A program made the position numbers and the translations under genes. A DNA stretch of 43,723 nucleotides from Bacillus sp. FJAT-27251 (GTDB lineage: Bacteria; Bacillota; Bacilli; Bacillales; Cytobacillaceae), in assembly GCF_001273925.1 (NCBI RefSeq), contig NZ_LIGG01000001.1:3008960-3052682 (forward strand), read 5' to 3'. The notes under the pieces were generated by a model. It saw nothing but the letters and a program-made list of their open reading frames with translations. It was not told where the DNA came from and did not search any database. Below are positions 25,295 through 33,479 of the stretch, piece by piece; position 1 is the stretch's first letter, and every line of letters starts with the position of its first letter.

Positions 25295-25813
25295 ATGGAA
25301 AATACAATAAACTTTGAAGAAATCTATACCATATTTCATAAACGGCTGCTCCATACTTGCTACGCGATCATCAAAGACTGGCAGCTTGCCGAGGATATCG
25401 TCCAGGAGACATTTATAAAAGCTTATAAAAAATCCACTGACATTCAGGAGAATGGCAAGGTCGGTGCCTGGCTTTCCACCATTGCTGTCAGAACGGCGAT
25501 TGATTTTCTCAGAAAACAAAAAAGAAACATGGCCGTACCGATCGAGCAGGGAATAATGGAGGCTCTCACAACCCACTCATTGGAAAGTGTCGAGCAGGAA
25601 GTGGAAGCCATCATGTTAAAGGAAAAGATCCGGCAGTCTTTTCAGGAGCTGACACTGGAACAGCAAAAGGTGTTCCATCTTAAAGTGGAATGCGGGTTAA
25701 AGGAAGCCGAGATTGCCAGCCTCCTTGATGTGAAACCCAGCACGGTAAAAACGAGGTTTTATCGGGCCAGGAATCAATTAAAGCTTATTGTGGGGGAACT
25801 TGATATTGCCTGA
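25295..25813 (+). CDS. ECF-type RNA polymerase sigma factor
   Basis: A 172-residue sigma-70 family protein of ECF size. Region 2 (about 8-75) has LAEDIVQETFIKAYK, the -10-binding helix; region 4 (about 110-165) has LTLEQQKVFHLKVECGLKEAEIASLL and VKPSTVKTRFYRARNQLK, a typical sigma-4 helix-turn-helix. ATG 25295 is chosen over the in-frame ATG 25268 that overlaps the kinase stop, because AGGGAGAG lies just before it and homologues start here. It is probably cotranscribed with the two-component genes. No anti-sigma gene follows; a terminator comes 35 bases later, so control by the kinase pair or by transcription level is likely. Confidence 0.88.
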   Translation: MENTINFEEIYTIFHKRLLHTCYAIIKDWQLAEDIVQETFIKAYKKSTDIQENGKVGAWLSTIAVRTAIDFLRKQKRNMAVPIEQGIMEALTTHSLESVEQEVEAIMLKEKIRQSFQELTLEQQKVFHLKVECGLKEAEIASLLDVKPSTVKTRFYRARNQLKLIVGELDIA

Positions 25814-25847
25814 GATGGTTCCATCTATGTACAAGCTGATAAATAAT

Positions 25848-25890
25848 AAGAGCCAGAAACGGACAAATGGCCGTTTCTGGCTCTTTTTTT
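25848..25890 (+). terminator. Terminator ending the two-component/sigma operon
   Basis: A 15-bp perfect stem AAGAGCCAGAAACGG / CCGTTTCTGGCTCTT, followed by seven or more Ts. It overlaps the end of hxlB and may also serve that convergent transcript. Confidence 0.93.
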
Positions 25891-26446
25891 ATTCCAAATT
25901 AGCATGTTTACCATACATCTTATTCGAATCCAAGCCTTTTTTCTCCATAAAACGCAGGATCAAGGCATCATAAAACAGCAGCATGGTTTGCTCGAATAAT
26001 GATCCCATCGGCTGGATCGTCTTATAATCACCTGCAGACTGGTCTTTTGTGACTCCGGGCAATTTCACCAGGATATCAGCCAATTCCCCTATAGTTGATT
26101 CAGGAGAAATGGTGATGGCGGCGACTGTGCCCCCCAGGCTTTTCGCTTTTTCAGCAATGGCAACCAGTGTTTTGGTTTCTCCTGACCCTGATCCAATAAT
26201 CAATAGATCATCCTTTTCAAGGTTAGCTGTTACCGTTTCACCCACTGCATAGGCGTCAATTCCCATATGCATCATACGCATGACAAAGGATTTTCCCATA
26301 AAGCCGGATCGGCCGGCACCAGCCACAAAAACTTTACGGGATTCCAGGATCTGGTTCACTAATTTCTCTGCTTCCGAGTCAGAGATCAAGGGTACCGTTT
26401 GGCTTAATTCTTCCACAACTTTCGCTAAATATTGAGTTGTTTGCAT
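25889..26446 (-). CDS. hxlB: 6-phospho-3-hexuloisomerase
   Basis: A 185-residue SIS-domain sugar isomerase. FVAGAGRSGFMGKSFVMRM, LIIGSGSGETKTLV and a C-terminal helix ending in LMRFMEKKGLD-like sequence match PHI enzymes. It converts D-arabino-3-hexulose 6-phosphate to fructose 6-phosphate, the second step of the ribulose monophosphate pathway that fixes and detoxifies formaldehyde in the cytosol. It follows hxlA by seven bases, so they are one operon, and the divergent hxlR lies beyond hxlA, the same arrangement as in B. subtilis. Confidence 0.93.
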   Translation of the reverse strand: MQTTQYLAKVVEELSQTVPLISDSEAEKLVNQILESRKVFVAGAGRSGFMGKSFVMRMMHMGIDAYAVGETVTANLEKDDLLIIGSGSGETKTLVAIAEKAKSLGGTVAAITISPESTIGELADILVKLPGVTKDQSAGDYKTIQPMGSLFEQTMLLFYDALILRFMEKKGLDSNKMYGKHANLE

Positions 26447-26453
26447 CGTTGCC

Positions 26454-27086
26454 TTACCCTTGTTGAATTAATTCCTTCATCTCGCGTGCAGCAGCTTTCT
26501 TGTTATCTTTGCTTGTGATGCCGCCGCCTACAATGATGAGGTCAGGCTGTGCCTTGATTACTTCCGGAAGAGTTTCCAGCTTGATGCCGCCGGCAATGGC
26601 CGTTTTGGCATTTTTCACAACGCTTTTGATTGTCTGCAGATCTTCAAATGAATTTTGTCCTACTGCTTGCAGGTCGTAACCTGTGTGTACACAGATATAA
26701 TCCACACCAAGTTCGTCCAATTCTTTTGCACGGGCTGCAATGTCTTTCACCGCAATCATGTCAACGAGGATTTGTTTCCCTTGTTTTCTCGCTTCTTCAA
26801 CTGCACCTTTAATGGACTCGTCTTCGGCTGCTCCAAGAATCGTAATGATGTCAGCACCAGCAGCAGATGCCTGGCTTACTTCATATCCGGCTGCATCCAT
26901 GATTTTCAAGTCTGCCAATACCGATAAGTTAGGGAAGGCAGCTTTTATTTCTTTCACTGCTTTAAGTCCTTCATTGATGACGACAGGTGTACCAATCTCT
27001 ACGACATCAATATGCTCTTCTACCTCTTTTACTACTTCGATTGCTCCTGGAATATCGACAAGATCTAATGCTAATTGTAATTGCAT
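26454..27086 (-). CDS. hxlA: 3-hexulose-6-phosphate synthase
   Basis: A 210-residue TIM-barrel enzyme of the orotidine-phosphate-decarboxylase superfamily. Signature stretches are MQLQLALDLVDIPGA, VEIGTPVVINEG, LADLKIMDAAGYE (the DxKxxD catalytic motif), VDYICVHTGYD and AIAGGIKLETLP. It condenses formaldehyde with ribulose 5-phosphate to give D-arabino-3-hexulose 6-phosphate. AAGGAGG precedes the ATG. It is first in the hxlAB operon and probably induced by formaldehyde through HxlR. Confidence 0.95.
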   Translation of the reverse strand: MQLQLALDLVDIPGAIEVVKEVEEHIDVVEIGTPVVINEGLKAVKEIKAAFPNLSVLADLKIMDAAGYEVSQASAAGADIITILGAAEDESIKGAVEEARKQGKQILVDMIAVKDIAARAKELDELGVDYICVHTGYDLQAVGQNSFEDLQTIKSVVKNAKTAIAGGIKLETLPEVIKAQPDLIIVGGGITSKDNKKAAAREMKELIQQG

Positions 27087-27177
27087 GTATATGTTCCTCC
27101 TTATTTTCTGTATTGCTGGTCCTGTGACAGATGCAAAGGCTTCTTTGTAAATCTATTCACATACCAGTACTCTGTTA

Positions 27178-27250
27178 AAGTATACCCGTATATTAATAAA
27201 TTAAAAGTACGCACTATTAAAGCATATAGTGCTAAAAAGTATACTATGGG
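27178..27250. promoter_or_regulatory. hxlA-hxlR divergent control region with candidate HxlR boxes
   Basis: The gap holds an exact 7-bp inverted repeat GCACTAT...ATAGTGC (27211-27232) and repeated AAAGTATAC (27178) / AAAAGTATACTAT (near 27236). HxlR in B. subtilis binds two sites upstream of hxlAB to activate it; these repeats are the best candidates here. Which repeat is the true box is unresolved. Confidence 0.5.
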
Positions 27251-27275
27251 TTAAAATAAAGGGGAGGTGACGCAA

Positions 27276-27644
27276 ATGCCAAATTTGGAAGCGAAAAGCT
27301 TTAACTGTGAAAAAGAATTAACGCTTGCCGTCATTGGGGGCAAATGGAAAATGTTGATTTTGTGGCATCTAGGCAAGGAAGGGACGAAACGATTTGGTGA
27401 GTTAAAGGCCCTTATGCCGGGGATTACCCAAAGAATGCTTGTAAACCAATTACGTGAACTTGAAGATCATTTAATCGTGCATCGGGAAGTTTACCCCGTC
27501 GTGCCGCCGAAAGTTGAATACTCCCTTACTGAACATGGAAAAAGTCTGCTGCCGATATTGGATGCCATGTATGAATGGGGCAAGGATTATATGGAAAATG
27601 TTTTTGAAAAAAAAGAAGATAGTGGTCACTCTGCAGTTAAATAG
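27276..27644 (+). CDS. hxlR: HxlR-type winged-helix regulator
   Basis: A 122-residue MarR-like winged-helix protein, nearly collinear with B. subtilis Hxl[18 protein letters not shown] at the N-terminus, [29 protein letters not shown] (recognition helix) and [24 protein letters not shown]. The early Cys in FNCEKE is conserved in HxlR-class proteins, which sense formaldehyde or other electrophiles. ATG 27276 is preferred over the GTG at 27267 because GGGGAGG then lies at ideal distance. Divergent from hxlAB, which it likely activates. Confidence 0.92.
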   Translation: MPNLEAKSFNCEKELTLAVIGGKWKMLILWHLGKEGTKRFGELKALMPGITQRMLVNQLRELEDHLIVHREVYPVVPPKVEYSLTEHGKSLLPILDAMYEWGKDYMENVFEKKEDSGHSAVK

Positions 27645-27686
27645 AAAATTTTGTTTGGACAAGTTGTACGCAGATATAACAGGAAC

Positions 27687-27739
27687 AAACCATTTCCCAT
27701 CCTTAAAAGAAAAGGAAGGGGGATGGTTTTTATTTTTTT
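27687..27739 (+). terminator. Terminator of hxlR
   Basis: AAACCATTTCCCATCCTT pairs with AAGGAAGGGGGATGGTTT (a few mismatches), followed by a T-rich run. Confidence 0.85.
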
Positions 27740-27748
27740 AAAAATTAT

Positions 27749-27803
27749 TTGAAAATTCACACCGGTATGTTAAACTGTATTCAAGGTTTAAAATGTAAAA
27801 CCT
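27749..27803 (+). promoter_or_regulatory. Promoter and operator candidate for the IclR gene
   Basis: TTGAAA (27749) and TAAACT (27771) are spaced by 16 bases, a fair sigma-A promoter. Just downstream AGGTTT-N8-AAACCT (27784-27803) is an exact 6-bp inverted repeat placed where IclR-type autorepression would occur. Confidence 0.45.
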
Positions 27804-27839
27804 GGTTTATTATAGTGAACCCGAAAGGAGGCAGCTCAA

Positions 27840-28613
27840 GTGAAAGAAAAGTATTGGGTACCCGCCCTGGAGAAAGCAGATAACATCTTACGGGAAATTG
27901 GTGAGTATCCCAATCAAATGCGTTTGATCGATTTATCCAAAAAGCTGGGGATTAATAAAAGCTCCTTATATTCCTTGTTAAATACCATGGAAATCCTTAA
28001 ATGGATTGTTAAGGAGGAAGGGGATACATACACACTAGGTCCGGCGCTGGGTGCAGTTAGCGCAGCCTATTTCAGGCAATTCAACATCCTGCAATCATTC
28101 TATAAGGAAGCCGCCTTATCCGTCTCCAAAATCAATGAACATATTCAATTGGGGATCCTGGAAGAAGGAAATGTAGTATATCTGGGAAAAATGGAAGGGC
28201 CTTCACGAGTGAGATTAATAACGGATCCAGGAATGCGGTTCCCTGCCAATGCTTCGGCAATTGGAAAAATCCAGCTCACACAATATGACAAAGAGGAGCT
28301 TAAAGGGCTTTTCCCTATCGAACTGGAGAAGAAGACACCATACACGATTTCAACCATTGAGGAACTCTATGAAAACGTAAAAATTGCTAAAGAGAATGGC
28401 TATGCCATTGAAAATGAAGAAGCCTCTTTGGGATTTCATTGTGTAGCCGCACCCGTGTATAACTATGAAAATAAGATAATTGCCGGTGTCAGTTTCACGA
28501 TGATGACAAACAGCTGGGACGCAAAACAGGACCTGGCAAGGGAAGAAATCATCAGCCTTGCTTATAGGCTGTCCCAGTTCGCCGGCCATACCAGCAGCTT
28601 AAAAAGAGCATAA
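27840..28613 (+). CDS. IclR family transcriptional regulator
   Basis: A 257-residue regulator. The N-terminal winged helix (~8-70) contains LIDLSKKLGINKSSLYSLLNTM, and the C-terminal effector domain (~80-250) shows FPANASAIGKIQL and GYAIENEEASLGFHCVAAPV, diagnostic for IclR. Such proteins sense aromatic or sugar-acid metabolites. The GTG start has GAAAGGAGG eight bases upstream. Transcribed in the same direction as the sugar-acid operon that starts 75 bases later, it is the likely local regulator of those genes, as KdgR is in other bacteria. Confidence 0.9.
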   Translation: MKEKYWVPALEKADNILREIGEYPNQMRLIDLSKKLGINKSSLYSLLNTMEILKWIVKEEGDTYTLGPALGAVSAAYFRQFNILQSFYKEAALSVSKINEHIQLGILEEGNVVYLGKMEGPSRVRLITDPGMRFPANASAIGKIQLTQYDKEELKGLFPIELEKKTPYTISTIEELYENVKIAKENGYAIENEEASLGFHCVAAPVYNYENKIIAGVSFTMMTNSWDAKQDLAREEIISLAYRLSQFAGHTSSLKRA

Positions 28614-28688
28614 AGTGAAACTTGATTAATCTAGGGTCTTCCTGCCAGTTGATTCTGGATAAAAAATTCTTAAAAAGGAGTGGCGATC

Positions 28689-30155
28689 ATGCAAACAGCA
28701 GTTGAATCGAGAACGCACAAAAATTTTATCAACAATGAGTGGGTTGACTCAGAGACAAAAGAAACAATCCAAAGCATCAATCCAGCCAATAAATCCGAGG
28801 TTGTCGGGTATGTCCAAAATTCGTCTAAATCAGATTTGGATAAAGCTGTCCAGGCGGCCCATCAAGCGAAAAAAAACTGGAGGAAAATGGGCCAAGCCGC
28901 AAGGGGACAACTTCTTTTCAAGGCGGCAAATATTCTCGAAGAAAACCTTGATGATATAGCTGAAACAATGACGAGGGAAATGGGAAAAACCTTGCCGGAG
29001 GCAAAGGGGGAAACAGCACGGGGTGTAGCTATATTACGCTACTATGCAGGAGAAGGAATGAGAAAAGAAGGGGACGTGATTCCATCTTCCGATAAAGATG
29101 CGCTTATGTTTACCAAGCGTTCGCCATTAGGAGTTGTCGGTATCATTACTCCATGGAATTTTCCTGTCGCTATCCCGATCTGGAAGATGGCCCCTGCCCT
29201 AGTTTATGGAAATACAGTTGTCCTGAAACCAGCTTCCGAGGCGGCTGTTACCGCTGCGAAAGTGGTTGAGTGCTTTGAGAAGGCCGGATTCCCGGATGGT
29301 GTCGTGAATTTTATAACAGGATCAGGTTCGGTTATTGGTCAGGCACTGATAGAACACCCTTTATTGAATGCGATTACATTTACTGGTTCCGAGACAGTCG
29401 GGGAAGGTGTGGCAAAAGCGGCTGCAGCCAAGGGGATTAAGTTCCAATTGGAGATGGGAGGAAAGAATCCTGTCATCGTGGCAAGGGATGCTGAACTGGA
29501 TAAGGCAGTCGAAGCAGTCATCAGCGGGGCTTTTCGTTCTACTGGCCAAAAGTGTACCGCAACCAGCCGGGTCATAGTAGAATCGGAGGTTTATGAAGAT
29601 TTTAAAGAAAAGCTTGTAGAAGCCACAAAGAAAATTACCGTTGGCGACGGCCTTGCCGAAGGAATCTGGATGGGGCCTTGTGCCAGTGAAAGTCAATTTA
29701 AAACAGTCCAAAGCTATATTCAGAAGGGGAAGGAAGAAGGAGCTACTCTTATCCTGGGTGGAGAACTTTTAGAAGGGGAAGGGTTTGACCAGGGCTTTTA
29801 CATATCTCCAGCTATCTTTGATGATGTAAAACCTGATATGGCAATCGCCCAGGAGGAAATTTTCGGCCCGGTCATCGGATTGATCAAGGCAGCTAACCTT
29901 GAGGAAGCAATTGAAATGGCCAATGATACCAAATATGGGTTGAGTGCCTCCATTTTTACAAGCAATATCGGAGCCCTGCTTGAATTTGTGGATGAAATCG
30001 ATGCCGGACTGGTACGTGTCAATGCTGAAAGTGCGGGAGTGGAGCTGCAGGCTCCATTTGGCGGAATGAAAGCTTCCAGCACAGGCTCCCGGGAGCAGGG
30101 GGAAGCAGCGAAAGAGTTTTTCACGGCGATTAAAACCGTTTTTATTAAGGCATAA
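28689..30155 (+). CDS. Aldehyde dehydrogenase, 2,5-dioxovalerate dehydrogenase type
   Basis: A 488-residue NAD(P)-dependent aldehyde dehydrogenase with the complete active site: [21 protein letters not shown], catalytic Glu255 (LEMGGKNP) and Cys289 (GQKCTATSR). The sequence style is that of alpha-ketoglutaric semialdehyde dehydrogenases such as YcbD/GucD of B. subtilis, which oxidise 2,5-dioxovalerate to 2-oxoglutarate. Neighbouring sugar-acid dehydratase genes support this. ATG 28689 is preferred over GTG 28680, which overlaps the AAGGAG site. First enzyme gene of the catabolic operon. Confidence 0.85.
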   Translation: MQTAVESRTHKNFINNEWVDSETKETIQSINPANKSEVVGYVQNSSKSDLDKAVQAAHQAKKNWRKMGQAARGQLLFKAANILEENLDDIAETMTREMGKTLPEAKGETARGVAILRYYAGEGMRKEGDVIPSSDKDALMFTKRSPLGVVGIITPWNFPVAIPIWKMAPALVYGNTVVLKPASEAAVTAAKVVECFEKAGFPDGVVNFITGSGSVIGQALIEHPLLNAITFTGSETVGEGVAKAAAAKGIKFQLEMGGKNPVIVARDAELDKAVEAVISGAFRSTGQKCTATSRVIVESEVYEDFKEKLVEATKKITVGDGLAEGIWMGPCASESQFKTVQSYIQKGKEEGATLILGGELLEGEGFDQGFYISPAIFDDVKPDMAIAQEEIFGPVIGLIKAANLEEAIEMANDTKYGLSASIFTSNIGALLEFVDEIDAGLVRVNAESAGVELQAPFGGMKASSTGSREQGEAAKEFFTAIKTVFIKA

Positions 30156-30168
30156 AATAAACCGTTTT

Positions 30169-30195
30169 GCAGGGTCTGGTTTCCCCGGACCCTGC
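30169..30195 (+). other. GC-rich hairpin between two operon genes
   Basis: GCAGGGTC and GACCCTGC form a perfect 8-bp stem without a following T-run. It more likely alters transcript stability or partial termination than ends the operon. Confidence 0.5.
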
Positions 30196-30227
30196 CAAAA
30201 ATCCTAGATGAAAGAAGGGTGTAATTC

Positions 30228-31178
30228 ATGAAAGAATCAAGAGAATTGCTGGAGAAACTAGGTTACCCATCAACTGATTTATCACAGCTTCCAACCTCCA
30301 CGAAAACATTTCCGGACGGTGCCCAGTACCGGATTGAACTGCCGAGTGTGGAAGGACCAGCCGCACTGAAAGAGACCCTGGAGGAAATTGACCGGTATGG
30401 GCTCACCATCCACCGTGTTTCGCAAGGGAGCGGAATTATGCTTCAAACGGATGAAGAGATTCTGGAGATGTGCAGGCTTACGGCAGAAAGAGGGATGGAG
30501 CTCAGTTTATTTGTCGGACCGCGCGGAACTTGGGATATCAGCGCCCAGCCGCTGACCAGCGGGGGAAAGTCGATTGCCCTTCGCCATGAAGGTGCCGATC
30601 AGCTTGTTTATGCGATGGAAGATTTGAAAAGGGGTGCCCAGCTTGGATTGAGAGGGGCATTGGTGGCCGATGAAGGACTGCTGCTGCTGACAAAAGAAAT
30701 GAAAAAGCATGGACAGCTACCGGAAGACTTTGTGGTAAAAGTTTCCGTGCAAATGGGTTCTGCAAATCCTGTTTCAGTCCGATTAATGCAGGATCTTGGT
30801 GCCGGGACCTATAACGTGCCGACTGCTTTGACCCTTTCAAAGCTTGCTTCCATCCGCCAGGCTATTGATATTCCGATCGACCTGTACGTTGAAGTACCCG
30901 ATAACCTGGGTGGATTCCTTCGTTATTATGAAATACCTGAAATCATTCGTGTGCTTGCTCCAGTATATATTAAATTTGGCCTGCGCAACCATCCGGATGT
31001 TTATCCTTCCGGCAAGCAATGGGAAAGCACAAATATCGCGCTGGTTCGCGAGCGTGTCCGCAGGGCTGCCATTGGCATTCAAATGATTGAACGTTACTAT
31101 CCTGAAGCAAAGACGTCTAAACTCGGAGCCAAAGGCCTCGGAATTCCAAAGGTAAATGAGGTAACCGCAACCAGCTAA
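30228..31178 (+). CDS. U32-peptidase-like protein of unknown function
   Basis: A 316-residue soluble protein with a repeating beta/alpha pattern suggestive of a TIM barrel. Visible conserved-looking blocks are RVSQGSGIML, LSLFVGPRGTWD, KRGAQLGLRGALVADEGLL, VKVSVQMGSANPVS, DLYVEVPDNLGGF and YIKFGLRNHPDVYPSG. I associate this style loosely with proteins annotated as U32 peptidases, but cannot name a function or place catalytic residues. Its position between a dioxovalerate-type dehydrogenase and an FAH-family enzyme suggests a step in sugar-acid breakdown, such as an aldolase, isomerase or epimerase, more than proteolysis. GAAAGAAGGGTG precedes the ATG. Confidence 0.5.
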   Translation: MKESRELLEKLGYPSTDLSQLPTSTKTFPDGAQYRIELPSVEGPAALKETLEEIDRYGLTIHRVSQGSGIMLQTDEEILEMCRLTAERGMELSLFVGPRGTWDISAQPLTSGGKSIALRHEGADQLVYAMEDLKRGAQLGLRGALVADEGLLLLTKEMKKHGQLPEDFVVKVSVQMGSANPVSVRLMQDLGAGTYNVPTALTLSKLASIRQAIDIPIDLYVEVPDNLGGFLRYYEIPEIIRVLAPVYIKFGLRNHPDVYPSGKQWESTNIALVRERVRRAAIGIQMIERYYPEAKTSKLGAKGLGIPKVNEVTATS

Positions 31179-31199
31179 AGAAAAGGAGTGGAGAATATT

Positions 31200-32147
31200 A
31201 TGAAATTAGCGGCATTTAAAAGAGGAACGGACTCTCAGCTTGGTATTTTAAGCGAGGACCTAATCGTAAATTTGCATGCAGTGGAAAGAGAATATCAGAA
31301 GCATCATCCCTCCGGGAGCAGTCTGCCCTCTGATATGAAACAGCTCATTGAGCAAAGTGACACTTTCCTGCCGTATATCGAAGACCTTTTAAAATTTGCT
31401 AACGATGGAAGCGGTGAGAATTATTCACTGCCGGTTTCGCAAGTGGAGATTCTGCCTCCTGTTTCAAACCCGGAAAAGCTCATCTGCGTCGGCCTGAACT
31501 ATTTGGACCATTGCAAGGAAACAGGATTGGAGCCTCCATCATCTCCAGTTATCTTCTCAAAATATGCGAACGCCATCATCGGTGAAAAGGCAGCGATTGA
31601 AATTCCAGTCAACTCCAACCAGGTTGACTATGAAGCGGAACTCGCCATTGTAATCGGGAAGGAAGCAAAGCATGTGTCAGAAGAAGAAGCGGAGGAGTAT
31701 ATTTTCGGCTACACCATCATGAATGACATTAGTGCAAGAGACCAGCAGTTTGCCGACGGACAATGGTCGCGCGGAAAATCAGCAGACACCTTTGCGCCAA
31801 TAGGACCTGTCATCGTAACCAAAGATGAAGTGGGTGACCCGCACCGCCTTGATATTTCATTGACTTTGAACAGTCAAATCATGCAGGAGTCCAATACCGA
31901 AAACCTTATTTTCAAAGTCAACCAGATTGTCTCCTATCTCTCACAATCGATGACTCTTAGACCGGGAGATATCATTGCGACAGGCACTCCTCCTGGTGTT
32001 GGAATGGGAAGGGATCCCCAGGTTTGGCTGAAAGACGGGGACAACTTAAGTGTATCCATTGAGAAGATAGGAACTTTGACCAACTCTGTAAAAAAAGCCA
32101 TTTCAACAAACAAGAGCGGCCAAAAAGAATCAGCTGCCAGTCTCTAA
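31200..32147 (+). CDS. Fumarylacetoacetate hydrolase (FAH) family protein, probable keto-deoxy acid dehydratase or hydrolase
   Basis: A 315-residue FAH-superfamily enzyme. The C-terminal catalytic domain (~95-300) has ICVGLNYLDHC, the metal-binding VDYEAELAIVIG, FGYTIMNDISARD and PGDIIATGTPPGVG. The family cleaves or dehydrates 2-keto acids; archaeal and bacterial 2-keto-3-deoxy-pentonate dehydratases of this fold yield 2,5-dioxovalerate, the substrate of the dehydrogenase two genes upstream. That role is therefore favoured by context. ATG 31200 is preferred over GTG 31188, which overlaps the ribosome site. Ends at a terminator before the permease gene. Confidence 0.85.
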   Translation: MKLAAFKRGTDSQLGILSEDLIVNLHAVEREYQKHHPSGSSLPSDMKQLIEQSDTFLPYIEDLLKFANDGSGENYSLPVSQVEILPPVSNPEKLICVGLNYLDHCKETGLEPPSSPVIFSKYANAIIGEKAAIEIPVNSNQVDYEAELAIVIGKEAKHVSEEEAEEYIFGYTIMNDISARDQQFADGQWSRGKSADTFAPIGPVIVTKDEVGDPHRLDISLTLNSQIMQESNTENLIFKVNQIVSYLSQSMTLRPGDIIATGTPPGVGMGRDPQVWLKDGDNLSVSIEKIGTLTNSVKKAISTNKSGQKESAASL

Positions 32148-32194
32148 GAGGAACCTTCACATCCTTGTTTTTAACTCCTTCTGTTAACCAAAAA

Positions 32195-32249
32195 AACAAC
32201 CGGATTTAGCAGGTTTCCAAGGAAACCTCCTTCCGTCCGGTTGTTTTGT
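32195..32249 (+). terminator. Terminator with nested hairpin before the permease gene
   Basis: Outer stem AACAACCGGA / TCCGGTTGTT followed by TTGT; an inner AGGTTTCC-AA-GGAAACCT stem sits within the loop. It separates the first three enzyme genes from kdgT. Confidence 0.75.
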
Positions 32250-32261
32250 AAACGGTTTCAA
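32246..32261. promoter_or_regulatory. cre (CcpA) site upstream of the permease/dehydratase genes
   Basis: TTGTAAACGGTTTCAA fits the cre consensus WTGNAANCGNWNNCW exactly and is close to the stricter TGWAANCGNTNWCA. It is about 43 bases before the permease start and probably imposes carbon catabolite repression. Confidence 0.65.
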
Positions 32262-32303
32262 ATGATTTGCTTCTAAACTAAGTAAATGAGGAGAGTGGAG
32301 AAT

Positions 32304-33434
32304 TTGAAAATAAAACAGTCCATTGATAAAGTTCCTGGCGGTCTTATGGTGATCCCTTTATTGGCAGGGGCCTTGTTAAATACCATTGACCAGCTTCACC
32401 TTCCTTTTATAATGGATATCCTGAAGAGCCTGGGTGTCGCACCTACAGCTGATGGGCACTACGAGTTCCTGAAAATTGGAGGCTTTACCCAAGCCTTGTT
32501 TAAGGACGGCGCTTTGACTTTATGTGCATTATTCCTGTTTTGTGCTGGAAGCCAGATGAATTTAAGGGTAGGCGGAAGGGCATTGAAAAAGGGTGTCCTT
32601 TTAACGACATCCAAATACTTGGCTGGTTTTGCTGTCGGGATGATTTGGGGAATGCTTTCCGATCCGGTCAACGGCTTCCTTGGCTTATCGACAATGGCGA
32701 TTATTGCAGCAATGACAAATGGCAATGGAGGCATGTTTGCCGCTTTAACTGGGCAGTACGGAAACCGTTCGGATGTTGGCGCAACAGCCGTACTCTCTCT
32801 CAATGATGGGCCGTTTTTCACCTTGATGGCTTTGGGAATGATGGGAGCCAACTTCCCATTAATTGCTTTTATTGCTGTCTTGTTGCCAATTTTAATTGGA
32901 ATGATCTTGGGAAATCTGGATAACGAGATTCGGAGCTTTTTAGCGGCCGGAGAAACACTTGTCATTCCTTTCTTCGCTTTTGCGTTAGGTGCAGGCATGA
33001 ATCTGGGCAATTTCTTTAACCCTGAAGTCGTCGGAGCTGGACTTGTCCTTGCAGTTATGACGGTTTTGTTTTCCGGCGGGGCTATGGTGCTCGCATTCAA
33101 GCTTTTCCGTGAAAAGAGCTTTATCGCGCCATGGGCGGAGGCATCGACTGCGGGTAATGCAGTGGCAACACCTGCAGCGATTGCAGCTGCGGCAACTGTG
33201 GCGGCTGGATCAGGCTTGATGACGGCTGCTGAAGCGGAAGTGTACCAAGGACTTGTGGCTGTTGCTTCTGCGCAAATCTCGATAGCAACGATCAGCACAG
33301 CATTTTTGGTTCCGATTGCGGTAATTCTGGCGGACAAGTATCAAAAGAAAAGGGGAATTGACGGAAAGATAGAATTTTTTGACGAAAAGCCGTCTGGCAA
33401 GAGCTCAGGTACTATTGAAGACGCCAGTATATGA
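32304..33434 (+). CDS. kdgT: 2-keto-3-deoxygluconate permease (KdgT type)
   Basis: A 376-residue, ten-span transporter. Its N-terminus IKQSIDKVPGGLMVIPLLAGALLNT and the stretches FCAGSQMNLR, AAMTNGNGGMFAALTGQYG and FFAFALGAGMNLG are hallmarks of the KdgT family, which imports 2-keto-3-deoxygluconate and probably related keto-deoxy acids with protons. TTG 32304 is favoured by family alignment (start MKIK) and GAGGAG upstream; in-frame ATG 32286 and GTG 32295 are alternatives. First gene after the cre site, followed by the dehydratase genes. Confidence 0.88.
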   Translation: MKIKQSIDKVPGGLMVIPLLAGALLNTIDQLHLPFIMDILKSLGVAPTADGHYEFLKIGGFTQALFKDGALTLCALFLFCAGSQMNLRVGGRALKKGVLLTTSKYLAGFAVGMIWGMLSDPVNGFLGLSTMAIIAAMTNGNGGMFAALTGQYGNRSDVGATAVLSLNDGPFFTLMALGMMGANFPLIAFIAVLLPILIGMILGNLDNEIRSFLAAGETLVIPFFAFALGAGMNLGNFFNPEVVGAGLVLAVMTVLFSGGAMVLAFKLFREKSFIAPWAEASTAGNAVATPAAIAAAATVAAGSGLMTAAEAEVYQGLVAVASAQISIATISTAFLVPIAVILADKYQKKRGIDGKIEFFDEKPSGKSSGTIEDASI

Positions 33435-33479
33435 TAAACTAATACATTGACGGCTATATATAGAAAGGGGAAATTACCG

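Noticed and set aside
32459-33337. 292-codon minus-strand frame opposite the KdgT gene
   Set aside because: Ala/Pro/Lys-rich antisense of a hydrophobic membrane protein; no ribosome site or recognisable domain.
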